The notes: generated by a model from the letters alone, not told the origin. Positions 18,267 to 27,451 are shown, counted from the first letter of the stretch. The stretch: DNA of 64,000 nucleotides from Hahellaceae bacterium (GCA_024234505.1 JACKOD010000004.1:527001-591000); one strand, 5' to 3'. Numbers and translations: made by a program.

Positions 18267-19736
18267 ATGTCATACGACGAGCTTGTGTCCGGTGTTGATA
18301 CCGCGTGGCTGAGGATGGATAGCCCGACAAATCTCATGATTATTAATGCAATGATCGTTATTGATCGGGTAGATTTTGATACTTTTGCCAAAACGATACG
18401 TCAGCGGCTATTGCGTTACCCCCGGTTTCATCAAAAACCCGTTTGGCATTCAGGTTTGTTTTACTGGGTAGAGGATCAATTCTTTGATCTGGATTGCCAT
18501 TTACACCGTGTTGCACTTCCTGGTGCGGCAGATAAATCTGCGCTGCAAAAATATTTGTCGGATCAACTTTGTGTGCCTTTCGATAGCAATAAACCGTTGT
18601 GGCAAATGCATTTTATCGAAAACTACCAGGACGGCGCCGCCGTTATCATGAGAGTTCATCATTGCTATGCGGATGGAATCGCATTGGTAAAGTTGTTTCA
18701 CGGTATTACCGATGCGGAACCCCATCCGAAAAAACTTAAAGCCGTGCAGCCAGCGGCGGATACGGTGGGTGCAGGTGAGCCGTTATATGCGGCGCATTAC
18801 CCCTGGCCTTTTTATCAGCATTTTGTTGATGCGGCGGTGCACACGCTCGAGCGTTATGGCCACTGGGGGCAGCGCCTGTCGGAGGAAGGGTTGCATGTGC
18901 TAAGAGATCCGGAAATGTTACGTCACTATCTCAAGGATGGTGTCAGGGCGGTTTCAGAGGTGGCAAAAATTGCGCTTATGCCTTCGGATCCGAAGACTTG
19001 CCTCAAAAGAACCTTGGGAGTAAAAAAGGTTTGTGCCTGGTCAGAAAAGATTCCTTTGGCCCTTTTCAAGGAAATTTCTGACACCTTAGGGTGCAAAATC
19101 AATGATTTGCTTTTGTCCTGTGTTGCTGGTGCGTTGCGTCAGGAAATGTTGTTGGCGGGGGATGATCTGGCGGTTCGAAAAATACATGTGACGGTGCCTG
19201 TGAATATCAGGGCATTACAGCTCGAAGATAACGACGTTTCTCTGGGAAACTGTTTTGGTACAGTTTTTGTTCCTCTGCCTGTGGGCATCGATAATCCCAT
19301 AGAGCGGGTATATACCGTTAAGCATGATATGCAAACATTAAAGGCGTCTTTGCAGCCCGGGGTTTCCTTTGCGTTATTGTATGCTACCGGTTTACTGCCC
19401 AGGCACTTACAAAAGCCGATTATGGAAATGTTCTGCAAAAAATCATCCGCCGTGCTGTCCAATGTCCCCGGTACGAGAGAGGTACGTTATTTAGCGGGAG
19501 CAAAGATTCGCGAGCAGATGTTTTGGGTGCCTCAAACTGCAGATATCGGATTAGGATTAAGTATCATCAGTTATGCCGGTCATGTTCAGTTTGGTATGGT
19601 CGGTGATGCCCGATTGTTTTCCGATCCCGAGAGGGTGATCCGCCACTGTGTTGACGAGCTGGAAAGGCATCGCCCCGAGCATTTGTTTCACCGCGTTGAA
19701 CCTGTGGATACGGAAAAAGCGGTTAAGCGTTACTGA
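18267..19736 (+). CDS. Wax ester synthase / acyl-CoA:diacylglycerol acyltransferase (WS/DGAT)
   Basis: 489 aa bifunctional acyltransferase making wax esters or triacylglycerol for storage lipid. The catalytic motif HHxxxDG is intact as HHCYADG (residues 131-137). The N-terminal MDSPTNLMII segment, the PLWxxHF-like stretch (PLWQMHFIE) and the late SNVPGTREV and GLGLSIISY motifs match the family. Marine Marinobacter, Hahella and Alcanivorax species carry several paralogues. ATG 18267 has AAGAGG upstream. It is probably monocistronic; a small unknown gene follows after about 90 bases. Confidence 0.93.
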   Translation: MSYDELVSGVDTAWLRMDSPTNLMIINAMIVIDRVDFDTFAKTIRQRLLRYPRFHQKPVWHSGLFYWVEDQFFDLDCHLHRVALPGAADKSALQKYLSDQLCVPFDSNKPLWQMHFIENYQDGAAVIMRVHHCYADGIALVKLFHGITDAEPHPKKLKAVQPAADTVGAGEPLYAAHYPWPFYQHFVDAAVHTLERYGHWGQRLSEEGLHVLRDPEMLRHYLKDGVRAVSEVAKIALMPSDPKTCLKRTLGVKKVCAWSEKIPLALFKEISDTLGCKINDLLLSCVAGALRQEMLLAGDDLAVRKIHVTVPVNIRALQLEDNDVSLGNCFGTVFVPLPVGIDNPIERVYTVKHDMQTLKASLQPGVSFALLYATGLLPRHLQKPIMEMFCKKSSAVLSNVPGTREVRYLAGAKIREQMFWVPQTADIGLGLSIISYAGHVQFGMVGDARLFSDPERVIRHCVDELERHRPEHLFHRVEPVDTEKAVKRY

Positions 19737-19827
19737 ATGTATTGGGTATCGGGATGCCACCAGTTCTTTTGCGGCAGAGTCGACGTTGGCGTGACCTTGG
19801 CTCGGTGATGAGCTAAGGTTAAGGTAG

Positions 19828-20145
19828 GTGAGTGACGCACGGGAGTGGGATGCCATGCAAATTTCTGAAGAAGCCTTAACCAATCATGAAGTGACTGTAT
19901 GCTTGCAGGGGGGGGCAGTATTGGGGCCGTTTAATGCCGCCTGGAGTAAAAGCACGCCGAGTGACGTACGTGAACTCTCGCGTGAGTACGATCGTTTTTT
20001 GCAGGGCGAGCCTCAGAAGCGATTTAAATACCATTTGCATGATACCTACACTAACACCGTTCATACCCTGCTTTTACGATTTGATCAGGTAACTGCAATT
20101 TACGACCACGTGCGCTTGAGAGGTTCTACCGGCTCTGGATTGTAG
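19828..20145 (+). CDS. Small protein of unknown function before the CarS-like gene
   Basis: 105 aa from GTG 19828 (AAGGT upstream), or 96 aa from ATG 19855 (GGGA upstream); the start is undecided. There is no signal peptide, membrane segment or recognised domain. The composition is soluble and mixed alpha/beta, with LQGGAVLGPFNAAW early and VHTLLLRFDQVTAIYDHV late. It stops nine bases before the CDP-archaeol-synthase-like gene, so cotranscription is likely. I do not recognise the family. Confidence 0.6.
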   Translation: MSDAREWDAMQISEEALTNHEVTVCLQGGAVLGPFNAAWSKSTPSDVRELSREYDRFLQGEPQKRFKYHLHDTYTNTVHTLLLRFDQVTAIYDHVRLRGSTGSGL

Positions 20146-20154
20146 TAGCTGAGT

Positions 20155-20634
20155 ATGCAGGCGGTTGAACTTCTGCTACTTCTGTTAGCTTGCCATGGCG
20201 CCCCGGTGGTTGCTGCGAGACTTTTTGGCAGCGTGGCGGCTTGGCCTGTTGATGCCGGCATGCTGGCGTGGGACGGCCGCCGTTGGTTGGGTACCAGTAA
20301 AACCTGGCGAGGACTGATAGCCAGCCTACTCGCTGCAATGGCGCTTTCCTACCTCTATCATTGGCCTGTGATATTCGGCGTTTGGTTTGCCGTGTTGGCC
20401 ATGCTGGGCGATCTGTTTTCCAGCTTTGTAAAGCGCCGCTTGGGGAAAGAGAGCAGTTCGAGATTTACTTTGTTGGATCAGATACCCGAGTCGGCGTTGC
20501 CGCTTGTTTATGCGTGGTATTCCGACGGCTTTTCGTCCGTGATCATTTTGCAGGTAGTCGTCATGTTTTTTCTGGTAGAGCTATTTTCATCGCCAATTTT
20601 GTTTTGGCTGGGAATTCGGCGCAGGCCTCATTGA
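20155..20634 (+). CDS. CDP-archaeol-synthase-like (DUF46/CarS) membrane protein
   Basis: 159 aa integral membrane protein with about four hydrophobic segments. It has the hallmarks of the CarS/CdsA superfamily of CTP:lipid cytidylyltransferases: LGTSKTWRG (about residues 46-54) and LGDLFSSFVKRRLGKESSS (about 83-101), where the acidic and basic residues bind metal and CTP, and a downstream LLDQIPES. In archaea CarS makes CDP-archaeol. The bacterial substrate is unknown. It follows the unknown small gene by nine bases and faces a metallophosphoesterase on the other strand. Fold assignment is firm; substrate is open. Confidence 0.83.
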   Translation: MQAVELLLLLLACHGAPVVAARLFGSVAAWPVDAGMLAWDGRRWLGTSKTWRGLIASLLAAMALSYLYHWPVIFGVWFAVLAMLGDLFSSFVKRRLGKESSSRFTLLDQIPESALPLVYAWYSDGFSSVIILQVVVMFFLVELFSSPILFWLGIRRRPH

Positions 20635-20647
20635 TTCCGGCTCGGTT

Positions 20648-21619
20648 TTAGTCTCGCGTAGGTCGTGCCTTTCTAAGGTGATGAAGGGTGATTTCAGGGA
20701 AACAATTTAGCCGCACATTGACCACCGAAGATCCTGCACCTACGGAGGTATAGCCCTGCATTTGATGATACTGCCATGCCCCTTTGCCAACAGAGCGAGG
20801 ACAGTCGGAGTCGAGGGTAATAGGTATGCCACCGGGGAGACAGATTTGCCCGCCATGTGTATGACCACAGAAAAATACATCAAAGCCTGCATGGGCGGCC
20901 TGCTTGAATACCGCCGGAGTGTGCGACAGTAGTATGTTGGTTAGTTGCGTATCCAGTCCGTTTGCTGCCTTTTCGATATTATCTACGCGAAAATAATGCG
21001 CATCATCAATGCCTGCCAGCATGAGCTTCTGACCTGCTTTCTCGATGATCGTGTTTTCATTGAGTAGCAGTTTGAATCCCATATCTTCCAGTTCCGGCAC
21101 CATACGAATGCTGTCGTGATTTCCTAAAACCGCGTAAACGTCGCCTTTGAGATGTTGACGCAGGGTTCGCATTCCTTTGAGAGATGATTCGATGTCGCCA
21201 AACGTGCGGGCGCGATAATCTCCGGTCATGACGCAAAGGTCATATTCTAGATCGTGAACTGCTTTAGTCAGGGCTTGCAGTGCAGGAGGGTACATGTCCA
21301 CATGTAAGTCGCTGAGATGCAAGATACGATATCCATCGAAGGCGTCGGGTAGTTTGTCCAGCGAGATTCGTTGATATATCCGCTTGATGTTACAGCAGTT
21401 ATTTTGACCTTTGCGATAGAGCCCAACGAGTCTAAGGCAACCGCGAATGACGCCATGTATTGAATACCAGTTTTCGAGATGAAAAAAATTTCGTCCGAAA
21501 CCAAATACCTGGCTGGCATGATCTTGTTCTACGCCGAGACGCTGGTGTGCATGCACTTTGCCCAAGCGGGCTTCTAGCCGTTGGAGTGTCGCGGGGTCGA
21601 TGGGCTCATGGATTCGCAT
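20648..21619 (-). CDS. Metallophosphoesterase, YaeI/YkuE-like
   Basis: 323 aa dinuclear-metal phosphoesterase of the calcineurin-like fold. The metal motifs appear in order: ILHLSDLHVD (about residue 105), VMTGDYRA, LGNHDS, SHTP and FFCGHTHGGQICLPGG. This pattern matches the YaeI/YkuE group, often lipid or pyrophosphate phosphodiesterases near the membrane. The first 95 residues are less conserved, with no clear signal anchor. The start at ATG 21619 has AGGTG eight bases upstream. It converges with the CarS-like gene, whose stop is 13 bases away. Confidence 0.88.
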   Translation of the reverse strand: MRIHEPIDPATLQRLEARLGKVHAHQRLGVEQDHASQVFGFGRNFFHLENWYSIHGVIRGCLRLVGLYRKGQNNCCNIKRIYQRISLDKLPDAFDGYRILHLSDLHVDMYPPALQALTKAVHDLEYDLCVMTGDYRARTFGDIESSLKGMRTLRQHLKGDVYAVLGNHDSIRMVPELEDMGFKLLLNENTIIEKAGQKLMLAGIDDAHYFRVDNIEKAANGLDTQLTNILLSHTPAVFKQAAHAGFDVFFCGHTHGGQICLPGGIPITLDSDCPRSVGKGAWQYHQMQGYTSVGAGSSVVNVRLNCFPEITLHHLRKARPTRD

Positions 21620-21818
21620 CTGTAGCACCTGAAGAAAAGCGTACTTTCAAGTTTAGGTTGAATTGAACCGAATTTCTTTCTATGTGCGGGGATTAATCTT
21701 TCTATATTTGCAGATTAATCTCTGCGGCAGTTACATATCCAATTTGCCAGGAGTTTCCTAAACTCAATAGATAAAGAGGTATGGATTGGTTCTCAATGTT
21801 AGGGCTGGAGCAAAGTGT

Positions 21819-22823
21819 ATGCGAGTGAAAGTGGCTATTAACGGATTTGGGAGAATTGGTAGAAATATTCTCCGGGCGCTTTATGAAAATGGATATCGGG
21901 ACAAGATTGAAGTCGTTGCCATAAATGATCTGGGCGACGCGGAGATTAATGCCCATTTACTTCAGTTCGATTCGGTTCATGGTCGGTTCGGCTTTTCTGT
22001 TTCGGCGAGCACAGGAAAACTGTACGTTGATTCGCAGGAAATTACGGTAGTGTCGGAAAAAGAGCCACAGAAATTGCCCTGGAAAGCGCTGGCGGTTGAT
22101 GTGGTACTGGAGTGTACCGGGCGTTTCACGAATGCGGCGGATGCCAACGGGCACCTTCTGGCTGGTGCAGGGAAAGTCTTGATTTCCGCACCCGCCGAGG
22201 GGGTGGATGCCATGATCGTATATGGGGTGAATGATCATCTGCTCCGGCAATCCCATCGACTGGTTTCCAATGCATCCTGTACGACGAACTGTCTGGCACC
22301 CGTGGCAAAGGTGTTACATGAGCAGATAGGAATCGAGTCGGGGTTAATGACAACGATCCATGCGTACACCAATGATCAGCATCTGGAGGATGTGTACCAC
22401 AAGGATATGTATCGGGCACGCGCGGCGGCTTTATCTATGATTCCAACAAAAACAGGGGCAGCCGCGGCGGTGGGAAAAGTATTGCCTGAATTGGAAGGTC
22501 GTCTGGATGGTCAGGCGGTGCGGGTACCGCTGGCGAATGTTTCGCTGGTCGATTTGTCGTTTATTGCCGAACGAGATACCTCAGCACAAGAAATCAACCA
22601 ATTGATGAAGGCTGCTGCCAGTCGTTCACGCATTCTGAAATACAACGATCGTAAGTTGGTATCTATAGACTTTAATCATGATCCGGCTTCGGCCATCTTT
22701 GATGCAAATCAGACCCGGGTTTGCGGGCGTCAGGTCAAGGTTATGGCCTGGTATGATAATGAGTGGGGGTTTTCCAATCGGATGCTGGACACATTATTGG
22801 TGATGGTTTCAGCGCCAGCGTGA
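21819..22823 (+). CDS. gap: Glyceraldehyde-3-phosphate dehydrogenase, type I
   Basis: 334 aa glycolytic/gluconeogenic enzyme. It has the NAD-binding N-terminus VKVAINGFGRIGRN, catalytic Cys154 in SNASCTTNC, His181 in TTIHAYTND, the substrate loop IPTKTGAAAAVGKVLPEL, and the C-terminal WYDNEWGFSNRM. The sequence around TTIHAYTND fits GAPDH rather than erythrose-4-phosphate dehydrogenase, though Epd-type specificity cannot be fully excluded. ATG 21819 has GGAGC upstream; the longer frame to 21786 is unsupported. It is followed by a c-di-GMP gene with no obvious link. Confidence 0.93.
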   Translation: MRVKVAINGFGRIGRNILRALYENGYRDKIEVVAINDLGDAEINAHLLQFDSVHGRFGFSVSASTGKLYVDSQEITVVSEKEPQKLPWKALAVDVVLECTGRFTNAADANGHLLAGAGKVLISAPAEGVDAMIVYGVNDHLLRQSHRLVSNASCTTNCLAPVAKVLHEQIGIESGLMTTIHAYTNDQHLEDVYHKDMYRARAAALSMIPTKTGAAAAVGKVLPELEGRLDGQAVRVPLANVSLVDLSFIAERDTSAQEINQLMKAAASRSRILKYNDRKLVSIDFNHDPASAIFDANQTRVCGRQVKVMAWYDNEWGFSNRMLDTLLVMVSAPA

Positions 22824-22928
22824 GGTTGGTCTATGGTCGCGCCATCGGTTCTTTAGTCTTGCGTGCGCCAGCGTACAGATAGAATTTTGATCGTATCTGT
22901 CATAGTTTATTCATTGTGAGGCAATAAA

Positions 22929-24731
22929 GTGAGAACTGTATCTCGTTTGCCTCCTGGATGTTTTATGACTGACTCACTGATATGTGAACTGGAAGGGATT
23001 ATTGCCAAGGATTTGGTGTGTACGCTTTTTCAACCGCTTGTCGAAGCTAAGAGTGGTCAGATTTTTGGATATGAGGCGCTCACTCGTGGGCCGCATACCA
23101 GTGACCTGTTTTCACCCGTTTTGCTATTTGATCTCGCGCGTTCTTGCGGTTTGTCCCAGCCGTTGGAGTTTATGTGCATCAAGAACGCCGTTCGTAACTT
23201 TGTCAGGCTGGGATTACCGGGTAAGTTGTTTTTGAATCTGTCTCCCGATTGCATTTTAAGTAGAAACGCTACACCGGAAGCGTTCAAGGGGTTATTTTCC
23301 GGTCTGAGTTTGAGTCTGAATGATGTCGTTGTCGAGCTGACTGAACAAGCGAATAACTGTGACATGGCGGCAGTGATCCGGGCGGTCAATGCCTATCAGG
23401 ATGCTGGCATTTGTGTTGCGTTGGATGATCTCGGGGCTGGGCATTCTTCGTTGCAGTTGTGGTCTTCGCTCAAACCAAAGTTTGTTAAGCTGGATCGCCA
23501 CTTTGTGACCAATATCGATGCGGATGTGACCAAGCAGGAATTTGTCAGAAGCTTTACTGCGTTGGCCCGATCGACGGAAAGTCGAGTGATCGCGGAAGGC
23601 ATTGAAACGGAAGGAGAGCTTAATTTTCTTCGTACCGTGGGGATTGATCTCGCCCAAGGCTATTTGATTTGTCATCCAAGAGCCCACCCTCCCACAGAAT
23701 TTGCTTTTGAAAATCCGGTGCCTGCTCGTGCCAGACCGACCCCGTTGACCGCATTGAGCCTGGTCGCTACCGATGTCAGTCTTGCCTCGTCAGTTTCTGT
23801 GGCGCGTGTGGGCGATATCCTGCTGAAAAACCCGGCGCTGGGATCGATTGCCATTGTTGACCAGAATATTCCTGTAGGTCTGGTACAGCGCGTTAATATT
23901 CTCAATGAGCTTAGTCGCCCGTTTGGCCGGGAACTTCATGGCAGAAAGCCCATCGTCCACTTTATGGAACGAGATATTCTTTGTGTAGACTCGTCCTTAC
24001 GAATCGATCAGGTGAGTCGCCTGATTACTTCTCGTGCACGATTTCGTCAGGAAGAAGACTTCGTCATTACCCAGGATGGCCGCTTTTTAGGTTTGGGGCA
24101 GGTTGTTGATGTCTTGCGTCAAATCACCGAATTGCAGATTCAACAAGCCCGACAGGCGAATCCGTTGACATTGTTACCCGGCATTATCCCTCTGAACGAC
24201 TGTATCGAGTCGTTAATCGAACAGCGTAAGACGTTTGCAGTGAGTCATTTCGACATCGATCATTTTAAACCCTTTAACGATATCTACGGTTATGCCAAGG
24301 GAGACGAGATTATATTGTGTTTGAGTAACTTGCTGAAAAAGCACACGCAGCAAGATCAGGATGTATGCGGGCATATTGGGGGGGATGACTTTATCGTTTT
24401 GTGGAGTAGTGACGATTGGATCGAACGCGTGCGGGCCATTCAGGCGCAATTTTCTGAATATACCAAGCGGCTGTATCGAATGGATCATGTGAACATTGGC
24501 GGTTTTTCCGCCGCAGATCGTTTTGGAGAAATGCGCTTTTTTCCCTTGGCGTCGCTTTCTGTTGCCGCACTTAAAATACGGCCGGGTATGGTCTCATCGC
24601 ATCACGATGTTTCTAGTCGCCTTAGTCCACTTAAGCATGCCGCGAAATTATTGTCTGGCAACTCGCTGGTACTCGATCACCCTGAAAATCTATTACAACA
24701 ACGTAATGATGAGGCCTGTTTGGTTATATAA
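22929..24731 (+). CDS. EAL-CBS-GGDEF cyclic-di-GMP signalling protein
   Basis: 600 aa cytoplasmic protein with the unusual order EAL (about 15-260), a CBS-pair-like region (about 275-400) and GGDEF (about 415-560). The EAL domain keeps its catalytic set: YEALTRG, NLSPD, VVELTEQ, ALDDLGAGHSS, KLDRHF, IAEGIET and QGYLI. The diguanylate cyclase motif reads GGDDF, a conservative change from GGDEF, after HFDIDHFKPFND. Phosphodiesterase activity is therefore likely and cyclase activity uncertain. GTG 22929 has GAGG at a good distance; ATG 22965 is an alternative. It lies about 100 bases after gap, with no membrane segments. Confidence 0.92.
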   Translation: MRTVSRLPPGCFMTDSLICELEGIIAKDLVCTLFQPLVEAKSGQIFGYEALTRGPHTSDLFSPVLLFDLARSCGLSQPLEFMCIKNAVRNFVRLGLPGKLFLNLSPDCILSRNATPEAFKGLFSGLSLSLNDVVVELTEQANNCDMAAVIRAVNAYQDAGICVALDDLGAGHSSLQLWSSLKPKFVKLDRHFVTNIDADVTKQEFVRSFTALARSTESRVIAEGIETEGELNFLRTVGIDLAQGYLICHPRAHPPTEFAFENPVPARARPTPLTALSLVATDVSLASSVSVARVGDILLKNPALGSIAIVDQNIPVGLVQRVNILNELSRPFGRELHGRKPIVHFMERDILCVDSSLRIDQVSRLITSRARFRQEEDFVITQDGRFLGLGQVVDVLRQITELQIQQARQANPLTLLPGIIPLNDCIESLIEQRKTFAVSHFDIDHFKPFNDIYGYAKGDEIILCLSNLLKKHTQQDQDVCGHIGGDDFIVLWSSDDWIERVRAIQAQFSEYTKRLYRMDHVNIGGFSAADRFGEMRFFPLASLSVAALKIRPGMVSSHHDVSSRLSPLKHAAKLLSGNSLVLDHPENLLQQRNDEACLVI

Positions 24732-24847
24732 ATCATAGGGTTGATAGTGGCAATAACGTATATTCCAAAGGAAGCGACAAGGATAAGGTGTATTGGTCTA
24801 CGCTCCTTGGGGTAAGATGAGCGCATATCAATTGATCGGAGTTTTCA

Positions 24848-26032
24848 ATGCAGGAAATCAAGGATTTTCTAAAAAAGGATTCGGCCAGTGGCATTTTGCT
24901 TTGTGGAGCAGCGGTTTTAGCGCTGCTGTGTGCAAATACGCCACTGTTATCAACCCTATATGCACAATTGCTGGATATGCCGGTAGAAGTACGTTTAGGG
25001 CCGTTATTCATTGGTAAGCCACTGCTGCTCTGGATTAACGATGGCTTGATGGCGGTGTTTTTCTTCCTGATTGGGCTGGAATTAAAACGAGAAGTGCTGG
25101 AAGGCGAGCTTTCGGAGGTTCGCAAGGTGATACTGCCTGCGGTCGGGGCGTTGGGTGGTATGGTTGCGCCGGCGCTGATCTATGTTGGTGTCAATTGGGA
25201 TAGCCCGGAAACCTTGAGAGGATGGGCTATTCCTGCCGCGACTGACATTGCTTTTGCAATGGGGGTGTTGGCATTGCTGGGGCCAAGGGTGCCGTTGGCG
25301 TTGAAGGTGTTTTTAGTTTCGCTGGCCGTGTTCGACGATGTGGGTGCAATTATTGTGATTGCCCTGTTTTATACGCATGATTTATCAGTTGTAGCGTTGG
25401 TTGTTGCACTAAGCTGTTTGATCGTTTTGTATGTAATGAATCGCTTTATGCGGTTGTCTGAGCCTGTGCCTTACATGCTGGTCGGATTTATTATGTGGGC
25501 TGCGGTACTGAAATCAGGAGTGCATGCCACCTTGGCGGGCATCGCGTTAGCCATGTTTATTCCTTTACGATGTTCAAAAGATCCTGATCGCTCACCTGCA
25601 AAAGAACTGGAGCATGACCTGCATCCCTCGGTATCTTTTTTTATTCTTCCTGTGTTTGCATTTGCAAATGCCGGTTTGCCATTGGCAGGGTTGTCGCTGG
25701 ATTCCTTTATGCACCCGGTTCCCTTGGGAATCATGCTGGGCCTGTTGGTGGGTAAGCAGCTTGGCGTGTTTGGATTCTGCTGGATTGGTGTGAAACTGGG
25801 AATGGCCCGTTTGCCGGCCGGTGTGAACTGGATGCAGCTATGGGGGGTTGCGGTATTATGTGGCGTGGGCTTTACGATGAGTTTGTTCATTGGTTCACTT
25901 GCATTTAGCACCGAGACTTCCGCTGCGCACGTATTTGACGAACGCCTTGGAATATTGGCTGGCTCCATTATTTCAGGTGTTTTGGGATATCTTGTGCTTA
26001 AAAAGATTTTGCCGGATGCGCCCAAAAAGTGA
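24848..26032 (+). CDS. nhaA: Na+/H+ antiporter NhaA
   Basis: 394 aa inner-membrane antiporter with about 12 hydrophobic segments, exporting Na+ in exchange for protons for salt and alkaline pH tolerance. Signatures include FFFLIGLELKREVLEGEL, the unwound ion-site helix WAIPAATDIAFAMGV, and the paired aspartates in LAVFDDVGAIIVIA. The C-terminal GVGFTMSLFIGSLAF is also typical. ATG 24848 follows CGGAG. It is monocistronic, ended by a 14-bp hairpin. Confidence 0.96.
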   Translation: MQEIKDFLKKDSASGILLCGAAVLALLCANTPLLSTLYAQLLDMPVEVRLGPLFIGKPLLLWINDGLMAVFFFLIGLELKREVLEGELSEVRKVILPAVGALGGMVAPALIYVGVNWDSPETLRGWAIPAATDIAFAMGVLALLGPRVPLALKVFLVSLAVFDDVGAIIVIALFYTHDLSVVALVVALSCLIVLYVMNRFMRLSEPVPYMLVGFIMWAAVLKSGVHATLAGIALAMFIPLRCSKDPDRSPAKELEHDLHPSVSFFILPVFAFANAGLPLAGLSLDSFMHPVPLGIMLGLLVGKQLGVFGFCWIGVKLGMARLPAGVNWMQLWGVAVLCGVGFTMSLFIGSLAFSTETSAAHVFDERLGILAGSIISGVLGYLVLKKILPDAPKK

Positions 26033-26046
26033 GCGCGATGTAACAA

Positions 26047-26080
26047 GCCTACCGAAAGCGAATTAACGCTTTCGGTAGGC
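26047..26080. terminator. 14-bp perfect hairpin after nhaA
   Basis: GCCTACCGAAAGCG, loop AATTAA, CGCTTTCGGTAGGC, starting 15 bases past the nhaA stop. There is no long T-run (TAAGAAAATAAGG follows), so it may act as an RNA end stabiliser as well as a terminator. Confidence 0.65.
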
Positions 26081-26161
26081 TAAGAAAATAAGGGGTGATA
26101 GCTTTACGATATCAGATACTTCAGTCGCCCGGGGTTTCAAAAACGACTCGTATGAGTGGGC

Positions 26162-26806
26162 TTATGCCAGAAATGGGTTGAGCCATTTTAATAATGGCCC
26201 TGTCATGCGGATGGGGCCTTCCTGCACGGCCAGACAGATACAGTCTGAATCTTTGTCTGCTACGGGTTGGTGAGTATGGTGTGGCGTGGCTTCTACATAG
26301 TCGCCTGCCAGATAGTGCCCTTGACCGTCGCTGAATCCACCATAGATCACCTGCGTCAATTCCAGTCCGGCATGAGTATGCATTGGAACGGCAACACCCG
26401 CAGGAATTTTCAGTAATCGCGCTGAAAATCGCTTGTCTGCAATGGGTAATGTATAAGATTTAATTCGCGTGATTCCCGTCCACTTGACCCTCTCAAATTG
26501 ATTGCCTGCAAAACGTTGCAGTGGTGCGGGCACAAGGCTGTGTGATCTGTATTTACGTTGATCGAGCGAGGGGGTCGTTTCCTTTGACGCTAATTTCGCC
26601 TGCATGGATTGCCAGGCTTCTGAAGACAGTTGAGTTGCCGGAAGTGAAAATAATAGTTCGCCCGCAATCGCTTCAAAGTGCACCGCTCGTTGTCTGCACT
26701 GCGGGCAGCTTTGTAAGTGACACGCGAGTATCAGGCCCAACGGATTGGTTAATTTTCCTGCGGCAAAGGAAATCAGTGTATCGTCGTCAGGATGATAAGT
26801 AGCCAT
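26162..26806 (-). CDS. chrR: ChrR-like zinc/cupin anti-sigma factor
   Basis: 214 aa anti-sigma factor. The N-terminal zinc-binding anti-sigma domain carries H in YHPDDDTL and the cluster CHLQSCPQCR (about residues 29-38), the HxxxCxxC pattern of ZAS proteins. The C-terminal cupin (about 115-200) shows MHTHAGLELTQVIYGG and ATPHHTHQPVADKD, the second metal site. In Rhodobacter sphaeroides ChrR holds RpoE inactive until singlet oxygen is sensed. It overlaps the end of the sigma gene by 34 bases, so the pair is translationally coupled. Confidence 0.88.
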   Translation of the reverse strand: MATYHPDDDTLISFAAGKLTNPLGLILACHLQSCPQCRQRAVHFEAIAGELLFSLPATQLSSEAWQSMQAKLASKETTPSLDQRKYRSHSLVPAPLQRFAGNQFERVKWTGITRIKSYTLPIADKRFSARLLKIPAGVAVPMHTHAGLELTQVIYGGFSDGQGHYLAGDYVEATPHHTHQPVADKDSDCICLAVQEGPIRMTGPLLKWLNPFLA

Positions 26807-27363
26807 ACAAATTGCTCTTGTGCGAGATTTTCAAGTTTTGCCATCGCCAGTCGTAAACGTGACTTGACCGTTCCCAAGGGAATATCCATTTCTTCAGCAA
26901 TTTCGCTGTGTGATTTGTCTTCAAAGTACATTTTAAACAGTACTTGCCGCTGATCTGCAGGCAAGGCGTCTATCAATGTACGCAATAACTGCGCGTCCAG
27001 ATCACTTGATACGGCAACATCAAGTTCACCGCTTTCCGGATCGGGCCACAAGTCATCGGAGTCGAGAAGTTCTTCCCGTTGTTTGCGGTAAAAATCAATT
27101 CGACGATTGCGTGCAATAGTGAACAGCCAGGTATGAGGGCTTGCCAGACGTGGATTAAACTGCGCGGCTTTGCGCCAAACGGTCAGCATGCTGTCCTGAG
27201 CTATTTCTTCCGCTTCCATGGGAGGAGAACCCAATTTCATAGCATAAGCTTTTAGTCGGGGTGCGACGGATTGAAATAGCTCCGAGAATGCGTCCTGACA
27301 TTGCTCTTGGGCGATACGCTCCAATAGATAGATCAAACGGACTGACGGATCCGGCTCTGTCAT
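26773..27363 (-). CDS. ECF sigma factor, RpoE/ECF11-like
   Basis: 196 aa sigma-70 family factor with region 2 (AEEIAQDSMLTVWRKAAQFNP, HTWLFTIARNRRIDFYRK) and region 4 (LPADQRQVLFKMYFEDKSHSEIAEEMDIPLGTVKSRLRLA). Pairing with a ChrR-type anti-sigma and the neighbouring photolyase, FAD oxidoreductase and DUF523/DUF1722 genes marks it as the singlet-oxygen-responsive group. The start is ATG 27363 (MTEPDPSVR); its ribosome site is weak and a longer frame to 27495 exists. I found no TGATC-N16-CGTA copy pointing at this gene, so its own promoter is unclear. Confidence 0.9.
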   Translation of the reverse strand: MTEPDPSVRLIYLLERIAQEQCQDAFSELFQSVAPRLKAYAMKLGSPPMEAEEIAQDSMLTVWRKAAQFNPRLASPHTWLFTIARNRRIDFYRKQREELLDSDDLWPDPESGELDVAVSSDLDAQLLRTLIDALPADQRQVLFKMYFEDKSHSEIAEEMDIPLGTVKSRLRLAMAKLENLAQEQFVWLLIILTTIH

Positions 27364-27451
27364 GCCATGTGTACTCAATGTTTTTAGATCCTGTAGTGTT
27401 ACATGAACAAACCGGAACGCCAATCCCTGAGCTTGATTTGCCGGCTTGAAT

